Assembly (NCBI GenBank): GCA_005881055.1
Contig: VBHW01000112.1
Coordinates: 1 to 10,124 of the forward strand
DNA length: 10,124 bases
DNA from: Chloroflexota bacterium
Lineage (GTDB): Bacteria; Chloroflexota; Limnocylindria; Limnocylindrales; CSP1-4
Direction: 5' to 3'
A program made the position numbers and the translations under genes. Each line of letters begins with the position of its first letter. Positions within the stretch are counted from its first letter, which is position 1. Below are positions 1-5,953 of the stretch, one piece after another. Below the pieces are notes generated by a model, which did no database searches, was not told the DNA's origin, and saw nothing but the letters and a program-made list of their open reading frames with translations.

Positions 1-2730
1 CGCCTCGTGAGGTCCTCGGCCGAACCACGTCACGCGATCGAGGCCGGGGACGACCTCGAGGACCGTGCCGACGCGGGCGAGGTCCACCAGCTCATCCGGT
101 ATCTCTACTGATTCCTCGACCCGGATACCGCCTCCCTCCAGCGCGCTCGTGCGCTGTTGGTGCGGGATCACGATGCCCTGGGCGCCCTGGAGCTCGCTGC
201 GGACCACCGTCGCGGAGTCGTGGCGGTCGACCGAGACGAGCACGCGCTCGAGGCGATCGAGGCCCCAGGCGGTCCAGCGGTCGCCCTGCCCGCCGATGCG
301 ATCGTTATCGGTCGGTGCGCGCCAGAGTGCGATCCTGGGCGGCGCCGCGAGCAGCTCGTGGACGAGGTGCCCGTCCGCATCGACATCGACGGCCCGACCG
401 TCCGCGACGCCGACATCGGCCGCGAAGCCGACATCGGCTGCGTCCGGGACGCTGGGCCCGATGCGACCGAGCGGGAACTGCGCCCAGCAGACCTCGAAAC
501 CCCGTTCGGCCCAGGCCTCCTCCCGTGCCGTGGCGAAGCCGATCGTCAGCCAGGCCTCGCGCCCGTCCGACGCCGGCACACCGTCCCAGCCGCCGAGCTC
601 GGCCTCGGCGGCCTCGCCGGGTGCGACGTCCGGGATGCGGATGCCGCCGGACGCGACGACCTCCCCGTCGAGCGTCGTCTCCCAGCGCGCCTCCAGCCAG
701 GCCAGGTCGCGCCACGACTGTCGGTTGCGGACCTCGACCATGCCGCGCTCGATCGATCCGGAAGGCGCACTCACGACCACCGGCGCGGCGATCTGCTTGT
801 GTTCCCAGAGGGCGGGCTTCGGTCGACGGTCGGGCCAGACCACGCCGTCGATGCAGAAGTTCCCGTCGTTCGGCACGTCACCGAAGTCGCCACCATACGC
901 CGAGCGGATCCGGCCGTCCGGCAGCCTCTGGACGAGGCCGTGGTCCCACCACTCCCAGATGAACCCGCCCTGCAGCCCCGGCGTCGATTCGATCGCGTCC
1001 CAGTACTCGCCGAGGGTCCCGTTGCTGTTGCCCATCGCGTGCGAGTACTCGCACATGATGAGTGGGTGGCGCTGCGCGCCCGAACGCGCGTGGGCGACGA
1101 TCGCGGCGATCGGCGGATACATCGGGCAGGTGATGTCGCTGACGCCCTGGTCGCTCGCCCACTCGAAGCGGATCGCACCCTCGTAGTGGAGCGGCCGCGA
1201 GGGGTCGTAGCGGCGCACCCAGGCCGCGGCGGCATCGTGGTTCGCCCCGTAGCCGGACTCGTTGCCGAGCGACCACAGGATGATCGACGGATGGTTCTTG
1301 TCGCGGAGGACCATGCGCGACGTCCGATCGACCCACGCGCCGAGATACCGCGGGTCGTCCGAGACCGCCCGGTAGAACGCGTGGGACTCGATGTCGGCCT
1401 CGTCGATGACCCACAGGCCCAGCTCGTCCGTGAGGTCGAGGAACGCCGGATCGTTCGGGTAGTGCGACGTGCGCACGGCGTTGAAGCCGAACCGCTTCAT
1501 CTGGACGAGGTCCGCGCGCATCGATTCGCGCGAGACGACCCGCCCGGTACGCCGGTCGAAGTCGTGGCGGTTGACGCCGCGCACGTATACCCGCTGCCCG
1601 TTGAGGAGGAGGTCGAGCCCGCGGATCTCGACCCGCCGGAAGCCGACCCGGACCGCCGCCTCCTCCACGAGATCGCCGGCCGGCGAGCGCAGGGCCACCG
1701 AAAGCGCATAGAGATTCGGCGCCTCCGGGGACCATGTCCGGACGTCGGGGACCTCGAGGTGCCACGAGGCGACGCCCTCGGGCGGCGGAGCCAGCCGGTC
1801 GTACACCTCGGGCCAGTCGGCGGCCTGCTCGGTGGACATCGGCTCGCCGGCTCCGCGACGGTGCATCGCGCCGATATCGTCGGGCGTGGCCTTCCGCCCG
1901 AGGTCCGGCCGCAACGCCGAGGCCTCCGCGGATCGCTCGGCGACGGTCACGCCGGGCTCCTCGACCCGGGTCAGCCGCACCGCGACCGTCCATCCCGGTC
2001 GGGCGTGGTCCTCCGGGAACGCGACCGACACGGCGACGTCGAGCGTGCCCGTCCTCAGGTCGTCGGCCAGCCCGCCGATCGCGCGGATGTCCGCGAGGTG
2101 GATCGGGGGCGTCGCGAACAGGAAGACCGAGCGGGTGATCCCGCCGTGCCACCACTGGTCCTGGTCCTCGACGTAGCTCGCGTCGGACCACTTGACGACG
2201 CGGAACGTGAGGGTGTTCGCCCCCGGCCGGACGAGCGCGGTCACGTCGAACTCTGCGGCGAGGTGCGAGTCCTTGCTGATCCCGACCTCGCGCCCGTTGA
2301 GCGTCGCGATGAGGACGCTCTCTGCGGCTCCGACGTGCAGGACGATCGTCCGCTCGGACCAGCGGGACGGCACCTCGAACGTCCGCTCGTACAGGCCGGT
2401 CGGGTTGTCGGCCGGCGGGTGGGGTGGCCGATCGTCGAACGGCATCTGGACGTTCGTATAGCGCGGCTGGTCTGGGTAGCCCTGCATCGTCCAGCATCCG
2501 GGGACCGAGACGTCGTCCCACGCGGCGCCTGGGTCGGCGTCAGGGCGGGGCAGGAGCTGGAAGCGCCAGCGGCCGTCGAGCTCGAGGCGGTCCTCGTGGG
2601 GCACCGCGTGCATCGCCAGGCGATGGAGGGCCGTGAGCTCGGGCGCCTCCCAGGGTGTCGTCGTGGTCGGTGTCGTCTCGCTCGTGCGCGGCGCCGGGCG
2701 CACGGTCGCGGGAGCTTCGACCTCTGGCAT
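1..2730 (-). CDS. lacZ: Beta-galactosidase, glycoside hydrolase family 2 (LacZ type), C-terminus cut by window edge
   Basis: Retaining GH2 beta-galactosidase that hydrolyses terminal beta-galactosides; no signal peptide is seen, so probably cytoplasmic. An uninterrupted frame of 910 codons runs from ATG at 2730 to base 1 and follows E. coli LacZ in order. The N-terminal sugar-binding domain has PRYTNVQMPF, DNPTGLYER and EDQDQWW (the Asp201 region). The Ig-like domain ends in NLYALSVALRSPAGDLVE. The TIM barrel carries RGVNRHDFD (residues 384-392), VRTSHYPNDP, DEADIESHAF (metal-site Glu/His), SLGNESGYG with acid/base Glu491, and MCEYSHAMGNSNG with nucleophile Glu561, then GGFIWEWWDHGL. A beta-sandwich (NDGNFCIDGVVWPDRRPKPAL) and the start of the small-chain domain (RVTWFGRGPHEA) follow. 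About 100 residues are missing against the 1,020-1,040 aa norm. No clear Shine-Dalgarno precedes the ATG; a -10-like box 6 bases upstream suggests a leaderless mRNA. Family is certain; substrate preference is not. Confidence 0.97.
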   Translation of the reverse strand, partial: MPEVEAPATVRPAPRTSETTPTTTTPWEAPELTALHRLAMHAVPHEDRLELDGRWRFQLLPRPDADPGAAWDDVSVPGCWTMQGYPDQPRYTNVQMPFDDRPPHPPADNPTGLYERTFEVPSRWSERTIVLHVGAAESVLIATLNGREVGISKDSHLAAEFDVTALVRPGANTLTFRVVKWSDASYVEDQDQWWHGGITRSVFLFATPPIHLADIRAIGGLADDLRTGTLDVAVSVAFPEDHARPGWTVAVRLTRVEEPGVTVAERSAEASALRPDLGRKATPDDIGAMHRRGAGEPMSTEQAADWPEVYDRLAPPPEGVASWHLEVPDVRTWSPEAPNLYALSVALRSPAGDLVEEAAVRVGFRRVEIRGLDLLLNGQRVYVRGVNRHDFDRRTGRVVSRESMRADLVQMKRFGFNAVRTSHYPNDPAFLDLTDELGLWVIDEADIESHAFYRAVSDDPRYLGAWVDRTSRMVLRDKNHPSIILWSLGNESGYGANHDAAAAWVRRYDPSRPLHYEGAIRFEWASDQGVSDITCPMYPPIAAIVAHARSGAQRHPLIMCEYSHAMGNSNGTLGEYWDAIESTPGLQGGFIWEWWDHGLVQRLPDGRIRSAYGGDFGDVPNDGNFCIDGVVWPDRRPKPALWEHKQIAAPVVVSAPSGSIERGMVEVRNRQSWRDLAWLEARWETTLDGEVVASGGIRIPDVAPGEAAEAELGGWDGVPASDGREAWLTIGFATAREEAWAERGFEVCWAQFPLGRIGPSVPDAADVGFAADVGVADGRAVDVDADGHLVHELLAAPPRIALWRAPTDNDRIGGQGDRWTAWGLDRLERVLVSVDRHDSATVVRSELQGAQGIVIPHQQRTSALEGGGIRVEESVEIPDELVDLARVGTVLEVVPGLDRVTWFGRGPHEA

Positions 2731-2736
2731 CCGATC

Positions 2737-2742
2737 AGTCTA
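2737..2742 (-). promoter_or_regulatory. Putative -10 box for a leaderless lacZ transcript
   Basis: Read on the minus strand the sequence is TAGACT (4 of 6 matches to TATAAT), followed by six bases (GATCGG) and then the ATG. That spacing would place the transcription start at or beside the start codon. I found no convincing -35 at 16-18 bases upstream, so this rests on the hexamer and on the same arrangement at 3648 and 5940. Confidence 0.4.
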
Positions 2743-2882
2743 CGAGCGCGCCTCGAACTCCGCGCTAGGGGTCGCGGACCTCTGTCTCGGTTGATGGCTT
2801 GCGGTCGGCCTCACAATGGACCGCGCGACCATACGCCTCGGCGGACGCCGATCCGCCAGTCGTGACCGCAGAGGATGGAACT

Positions 2883-3398
2883 TTGGGCGACGATGAACTG
2901 ACCGCGACGGACATGGCGATGCACGATCTCCACGAGATGAAGCGCGAGATCGACGAAGCGAACATGAATCTCGGCGTGGCGTCCGCACTGAACGCGACCG
3001 CCGACGTCATGAACTCGCTGGGCTTCGACGAGGCCGCATCTGCAGCCAGCGCCGGCGCCGCAAGTGCGAACGCCGCCGCCGTGGTCGACGTGACGCAGGC
3101 GATGACCTGGCAGACGGCTGCCTCAGAATGGCAGGATGTGGCGCAGGACCTCGTCGGTCAGAGCAGCGCCCAAGGGGCGGCGTGGACCGCCGGGGCGCAC
3201 GCTGCGCACGCGGAGGATCAGCTGACCGGCGGGGGACTCAGCGAAACAGCCAAGACGGCGGCCGAAGTCGAGGCCGCGAGGGGGCGCGCCGAGGAGAACG
3301 CCTACAACAAGCGAGCCGGTGAGCTCGGGGATGCCGCCCGCGAGTCGGCCGACGACGCAGTTGCGCTGGAGCGCGCCGCGAAGAGCCTCGGCGACTAG
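2883..3398 (+). CDS. Ala-rich helical protein of unknown function
   Basis: I do not recognise this protein. The open frame extends upstream to a TTG at 2799, but the best start is the TTG at 2883: GAGG at 2871-2874 lies eight bases ahead of it. In-frame ATGs at 2913, 2919 and 2937 have weaker upstream signals. From 2883 it has 171 residues: an acidic, Met-containing start (DELTATDMAMHDLHEMKREIDEANMN), then long Ala/Ser/Glu-rich segments with almost no proline and no cysteine, and a tail ending AAKSLGD. The composition predicts nearly continuous amphipathic helix. No signal peptide or membrane segment is visible. It is divergent from lacZ. LEA-like, phasin-like or coiled-coil structural roles would fit the composition, but nothing in the sequence selects one. 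That it is coding is supported by its length and sustained G/C in third positions. Confidence 0.6.
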   Translation: MGDDELTATDMAMHDLHEMKREIDEANMNLGVASALNATADVMNSLGFDEAASAASAGAASANAAAVVDVTQAMTWQTAASEWQDVAQDLVGQSSAQGAAWTAGAHAAHAEDQLTGGGLSETAKTAAEVEAARGRAEENAYNKRAGELGDAARESADDAVALERAAKSLGD

Positions 3399-3441
3399 CT
3401 CGCCATGTGATCCGGCCCTGGGATCCGGCCTCCTGATCGGC

Positions 3442-3458
3442 CGTGCACCTGGTGCACG
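3442..3458. repeat. 17-bp perfect palindrome, operator or terminator hairpin
   Basis: CGTGCACCTGGTGCACG is an exact inverted repeat of eight bases either side of a central T. As RNA it folds into a 7-bp stem with a CUG loop, 43 bases past the stop of the Ala-rich gene and followed by TT. It could end that transcript, or serve as a dimeric-regulator site. There is no U-tract to settle it. Confidence 0.5.
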
Positions 3459-3544
3459 TTGCGACCGCGAGCGCACCCCTGATGGCCGACCCGCCGCCCC
3501 CAAACGCGGTCGCCTGACGCGTGGTGCGCACGATCCGACCGCAA

Positions 3545-3561
3545 CATCCCGTCTCGGGATG
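3545..3561. repeat. 17-bp palindrome upstream of the acetyltransferase gene
   Basis: CATCCCGTCTCGGGATG consists of 7-base arms around a 3-base centre. It lies about 100 bases upstream of the next gene's start, within reach of a regulator of that gene. The geometry (7+3+7) matches the palindrome at 3442, but the arm sequences differ, so one shared factor is unlikely. Confidence 0.45.
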
Positions 3562-3647
3562 CCCTGAACGGACACAGAGCGACCCTCCCGGACCTCTGAC
3601 CGGTCACAACGTGCAGCCGGTGAACACGCGAGCGGGACGGGGCGGGC

Positions 3648-3653
3648 TACGCT
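3648..3653 (+). promoter_or_regulatory. Putative -10 box of the GNAT gene
   Basis: TACGCT fits TANNNT and ends nine bases before the ATG at 3663, the spacing expected for a leaderless transcript. No good -35 hexamer is visible at 16-18 bases upstream. If correct, it rules out the GTG at 3654 as start, because that codon would lie between the -10 box and the transcription start. Confidence 0.35.
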
Positions 3654-3662
3654 GTGGCCGAC

Positions 3663-4511
3663 ATGCCCCACAGGACGAGCACGCCCGAGGACGCGGCCGG
3701 TAGTCAGGCTACGGCCGAGGAGCTGCCACTCAAGCGCGAGCGGGCCGGGCGCTACCTGACGCGCGACGGCCGATTCGCCGTCGAGCAGAACTCCGGGCGC
3801 TGGATGCTCCTCGACACGGAGCAGACCGACGAGCTCGGGCTGCCGCTCGTGCGCGGTCCGTTCGGCTCGCTGGACGACGCGCGCGACGCGATCCGGGCGG
3901 CCCGGACCGGCCCCACACCCACGTCGCCGCTCGAGGGCCGGGCCGCGACGACCGCGAAGGCGGACGAGAAGCGGGCGGGTGGCCGAGCCGGGCCGAAGGC
4001 CTATGACGAACCCCCGGCTCCCCCGTCGCCGCCACCGCCGCCACCGCTCGTCGTGCGCCGTCTCGAGCCCGGCGACGGCCCGACGCTGCGCCGGCTCGCG
4101 GAGGAAGCCGGCGAGTTCGAGGCTGCCGGCGCTCGGTCCGCGGCGTCCCCGCCGCCGCTCGATTCGGTGAACGCGCGGCGCTTCCTGGCGCGGCCGGACG
4201 TTCACCTGCTCGTCGCGAGCGAGGGCAACGAGCTCGTCGGCTTCGCCTTGGCCTATGAGCTGCTGCGGAGGCGGGGCGATCCGATGGAGCTCCGCGTCGA
4301 AGAGGTCGCGGTGCGCCGCAGCCGGCGTCGACAGGGCATCGGGCGCCGCCTCCTCGAAGAGCTCTGGGCGATCGGCCGCGACCGCGGCGCCGCCGGAGCG
4401 ATCGTCACGACTCGCGCCGGCGATCTTGATGGGATCGCGTTCCTGCGGGCGACCGGCGGACGACCTGACCGCGAAGAGACCGCGTCGGTCCGCTTCTCCC
4501 TGACCGGCTGA
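3663..4511 (+). CDS. GNAT-family N-acetyltransferase with an N-terminal accessory domain
   Basis: Predicted acetyl-CoA-dependent N-acetyltransferase of 282 residues; the acceptor is unknown. Three parts are visible. Residues about 27-82 form a compact module (RYLTRDGRFAVEQNSGRWML ... GPFGSLDDARDAIRAAR) outside the GNAT fold, which I cannot assign to a named family. Residues about 83-128 are a low-complexity linker ending in a proline run (PPAPPSPPPPPP). Residues about 129-282 are the GNAT domain: VVRRLEPGD opening strand, HLLVASEGNELVGFALAY core, ELRVEEVAVRRSRR leading into the acetyl-CoA pyrophosphate loop RRQGIG (222-227), and a C-terminal FLRATGG. ATG at 3663 is preferred for its spacing to the -10 box; a GTG at 3654 would add three residues and has a loose GGGGCGGG upstream. 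The stop is six bases from the stop of the convergent next gene. No signal peptide is seen. The GNAT call is firm; the role is not. Confidence 0.9.
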   Translation: MPHRTSTPEDAAGSQATAEELPLKRERAGRYLTRDGRFAVEQNSGRWMLLDTEQTDELGLPLVRGPFGSLDDARDAIRAARTGPTPTSPLEGRAATTAKADEKRAGGRAGPKAYDEPPAPPSPPPPPPLVVRRLEPGDGPTLRRLAEEAGEFEAAGARSAASPPPLDSVNARRFLARPDVHLLVASEGNELVGFALAYELLRRRGDPMELRVEEVAVRRSRRRQGIGRRLLEELWAIGRDRGAAGAIVTTRAGDLDGIAFLRATGGRPDREETASVRFSLTG

Positions 4512-4517
4512 GATCGA

Positions 4518-5224
4518 CTACGGGCCCTGCCAGGGAGACGGCTGCTCGGCGGCGTACGGCGCATGGAAGAAGCAGACGAGGGGCGGATCGGTCGTGGAGT
4601 ACGTCGGCCGGATCGTGCCGCTCGGATCGCTCGCGTCGAACCCGAGCGTGACGTCTTCCCCTGGCCAGTTCGGATCGTAGATGTGGAGCGTGACCCGGCT
4701 GCCCTCCTGGTCGTAGCCGTACGCCAGGACCTGGTGGTTCTTGTTCAGCTTGCGGGGATCCCGGTCGATCACCCGGACCAGGCCGATCATCGACAGCCGG
4801 CCGCTGTCGAGATCGTTGCGGATCACCGGCCACTCGTCATGGACCATGACGTAGGTCCGGCTGTTCCGATCCACGCCGAACGGGGCGACGAACGGGTTGA
4901 TCCACGGCGCCCAGGCGGGCTCGCGCTCCGGACTCGCGGGATCCATGAGCCGGTAGAGCGGAGCGGGAGGCTCGCACCACCGAAGCTCGCGATCTCGCGG
5001 TTGACGATGTACTGGAATGCCGCCGTGCCGGGCGCGATGCCGGCTCCATGGAGATCGGCCGCAGAGAACGACATCCCGCCGCACAGGCCGTTGGCCGCGT
5101 CACCGATCGTGAGCGTCGCGATCCCGGGGAGCTCCAGCTGGCGGATCGGGGCGTGCGGGAATGCGTTCACGAAGTGGAACCCGTTCACCCCTGGCGTGAA
5201 ACGCGGAACGCGGACGGACGTCAT
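4518..5224 (-). pseudogene. Papain/C39-like cysteine-hydrolase-like protein, disrupted by a one-base frameshift
   Basis: Two frames together make one protein of about 235 residues. The first (ATG 5224 to about 4976) reads MTSVRVPRFTPGVNGFHFVN ... IGDAANGLCGGMSFSAADL ... QYIVNREIASFGG. The second (about 4973 to the stop at 4518) reads EPPAPLYRLMDPASPE ... MIGLVRVIDRDP ... NKNHQVLAYGYD ... HIYDPNWPGEDV ... FFHAPYAAEQ. Cys48 in GLCGGM, His164 in NHQVLAYGY and Asp184/Asn186 in YDPN have the order and context of a papain/C39-like catalytic set. From memory, this GFHFVN-GLCGGM-NHQVLAYG arrangement recurs in uncharacterised bacterial proteins; peptidase activity is inferred. Phase is lost between about 4974 and 4981, and restoring one base rejoins the frames. 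GGGGGAAG lies upstream of the ATG. No signal peptide is seen. It is divergent from the Cys-rich gene at 5448. All key residues survive, so recent mutation or assembly error is likelier than old decay. Confidence 0.75.
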
Positions 5225-5285
5225 GGCTTCTTCCCCCCGCTCGGTCGTGCGCCACCTTGCGCCCTGGCCATCTTCCCCTCGTCTC

Positions 5286-5324
5286 CGGCGCTGCGCCGCA
5301 TCGGCGGTGCGGCCACGCACCGCC
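5286..5324. repeat. Inverted repeats in the divergent spacer
   Basis: A perfect 9+4+9 palindrome occupies 5303-5324 (arms GGCGGTGCG and CGCACCGCC, spacer GCCA). Just before it lies a 5+3+5 one at 5286-5298 (CGGCG, CTG, CGCCG). They sit between the divergent starts at 5224 and 5448, where one bound dimer could affect both genes. High GC raises the chance background, but an exact 9-base arm pair is still notable. Confidence 0.45.
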
Positions 5325-5354
5325 ACGAAGCCAACGGCGCGCCGGCGCGCTGCA

Positions 5355-5393
5355 GCGGTCGCCGGATTGGAGTAGAACGGGGACTCCGACCGC
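5355..5393 (+). repeat. Nested inverted repeat upstream of the Cys-rich gene
   Basis: Outer arms GCGGTC (5355-5360) and GACCGC (5388-5393) enclose inner arms GGAGT (5369-5373) and ACTCC (5383-5387) around a nine-base loop. An eight-base bulge lies on the left side only. It sits 15-65 bases ahead of the likely translation start and could be a leader-RNA structure or an operator. Confidence 0.35.
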
Positions 5394-5447
5394 CGGGGCA
5401 CTCTGCAGAGGAGCGCGCGCATCCATCGACGGGCCCTGGGCATCGTC

Positions 5448-5789
5448 ATGGGGGTCACGCTGGCGTTGGGGATCGCCGGCACCGCACTGGGAGACAGCTG
5501 CGCCAACGTCAGCCGTGCACCGGCTCCCTGTGGATTCAGCTGTACGACGGTGGTGGTCGAGGGCAACTGGGTCTGGCTGCCCAGCCTGGCCAACGTGGGT
5601 CTTCCCGGCCTGCCGCCCTTCTGGGGCTTCGCGCCTCCGGGCCGAGACGACTCTGTCCTCCTCGGGTTCCCTGGAGCCAACGGCAACTATCAGAACGGCT
5701 TTAGCTCGTCCCTCCTCGGCCACAGCGCGTACTGCCTCAAGGGCGTCAATTCGGACAAGAGTCATGGAGTCGTCAGCGGCTGCGAATAG
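5448..5789 (+). CDS. Small exported Cys-rich protein, unknown function
   Basis: Not a recognised family. From the ATG at 5448 it has 113 residues: a hydrophobic stretch MGVTLALGIAGTALG that ends like a signal-peptidase site (A-L-G before DSC), then a mature part of about 98 residues. Its five cysteines are at 18, 28, 32, 96 and 112, clustered at the two ends, with a Gly/Pro/Trp-rich middle (WVWLPSLANVGLPGLPPFWG). The ATG has no Shine-Dalgarno and gives no positive n-region. The frame is open upstream to a stop at 5373, and AGAGGAG (5407-5413) lies seven bases before an in-frame ATC at 5421. Starting there adds IHRRALGIV, a much better signal-peptide n-region. A non-standard start or another small sequence error is therefore possible. 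It is divergent from the cysteine-hydrolase-like gene and followed by a strong hairpin. An odd cysteine count suggests one free thiol or a dimer. Confidence 0.6.
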   Translation: MGVTLALGIAGTALGDSCANVSRAPAPCGFSCTTVVVEGNWVWLPSLANVGLPGLPPFWGFAPPGRDDSVLLGFPGANGNYQNGFSSSLLGHSAYCLKGVNSDKSHGVVSGCE

Positions 5790-5813
5790 CGCGCGACATC
5801 CGACTCGATATCC

Positions 5814-5852
5814 GGAGCCCCGTCGTCCGATCAGCTCGGGCGGCGGGGCTTC
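5814..5852 (+). terminator. 17-bp hairpin terminator after the Cys-rich gene
   Basis: Positions 5814-5830 pair with 5836-5852 along all 17 bases, three of them G-U pairs, around a five-base loop (UCAGC). The hairpin begins 25 bases past the stop at 5789. It is followed by UCAUCG rather than a U-tract, as in the U-poor hairpin terminators of many high-GC bacteria. It would insulate the MerR promoter about 65 bases downstream. Confidence 0.7.
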
Positions 5853-5916
5853 ATCGTGCGGTCCGAGGCGCAGGTCCCACTCCGAGGATCTCGGCGGATC
5901 GCCGCGGGTGCCAGTC

Positions 5917-5945
5917 TTGACAGTGTAACGTTGCGCTGTCATGAT
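5917..5945 (+). promoter_or_regulatory. Promoter of the MerR-VWA operon
   Basis: TTGACA at 5917-5922 is a perfect -35 hexamer. The spacer is exactly 17 bases, and CATGAT at 5940-5945 is an acceptable -10. The ATG of the merR gene follows eight bases later, so the transcript is probably leaderless or nearly so. This is the best promoter in the window. Confidence 0.75.
5918..5941. promoter_or_regulatory. 24-bp palindromic operator, probable MerR binding site
   Basis: Arms TGACAG and CTGTCA are exact inverted repeats flanking a central AACGTT palindrome; 20 of 24 positions are symmetric. The site fills the -35/-10 spacer and overlaps both hexamers, where MerR-family dimers bind. Classical MerR activators use 19-20-base spacers; with 17 bases the promoter should be active unaided, so repression by the bound regulator is more likely. 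Confidence 0.65.
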
Positions 5946-5953
5946 AGGGACCC

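Larger units (their letters stand above)
3399..3653. other. 255-base non-coding region with two palindromes
   Basis: No reading frame here looks coding, and no tRNA or rRNA signature (for example a TTCNANNC T-loop) is present. The start holds a repeated nonamer GATCCGGCC at 3409-3417 and 3422-3430, with a related GATCGGCC at 3435-3442. Two perfect 17-bp palindromes follow (listed separately). The right end, from about 3600, leads into the putative promoter of the acetyltransferase gene. Confidence 0.55.

Noticed and set aside
878..2521. A 547-codon minus-strand frame overlapping lacZ
   Set aside because: It is an out-of-phase shadow of lacZ, Arg/Pro/Gly-rich and without recognisable domains.
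157..2865. A 902-codon open frame on the plus strand
   Set aside because: It lies codon-in-register antisense to lacZ. Its Arg/Asp/Val-rich composition is what GC-rich codons give in the complementary frame, and the minus strand is unmistakable LacZ.
3399..3653. Possible tRNA or other structural RNA
   Set aside because: No T-loop, anticodon arm or CCA-type acceptor pairing could be found; only short palindromes.
3123..4205. A 360-codon minus-strand frame
   Set aside because: It spans the Ala-rich gene, a palindromic intergenic region and the GNAT gene in antisense; composition is shadow-like.
5448..5789. Possible lactococcin-972-like bacteriocin
   Set aside because: The C-terminal GHSAYCLKG and GVVSGC only loosely recall that family; length, cysteine content and the lack of an immunity/ABC transporter pair do not support it.
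5100..5942. A 280-codon minus-strand frame, and a 287-codon one at 4823-5686
   Set aside because: The first is a shadow across the spacer, Cys-rich gene and hairpin. The second is real only from the ATG at 5224 down to about 4976, as part of the frameshifted gene.
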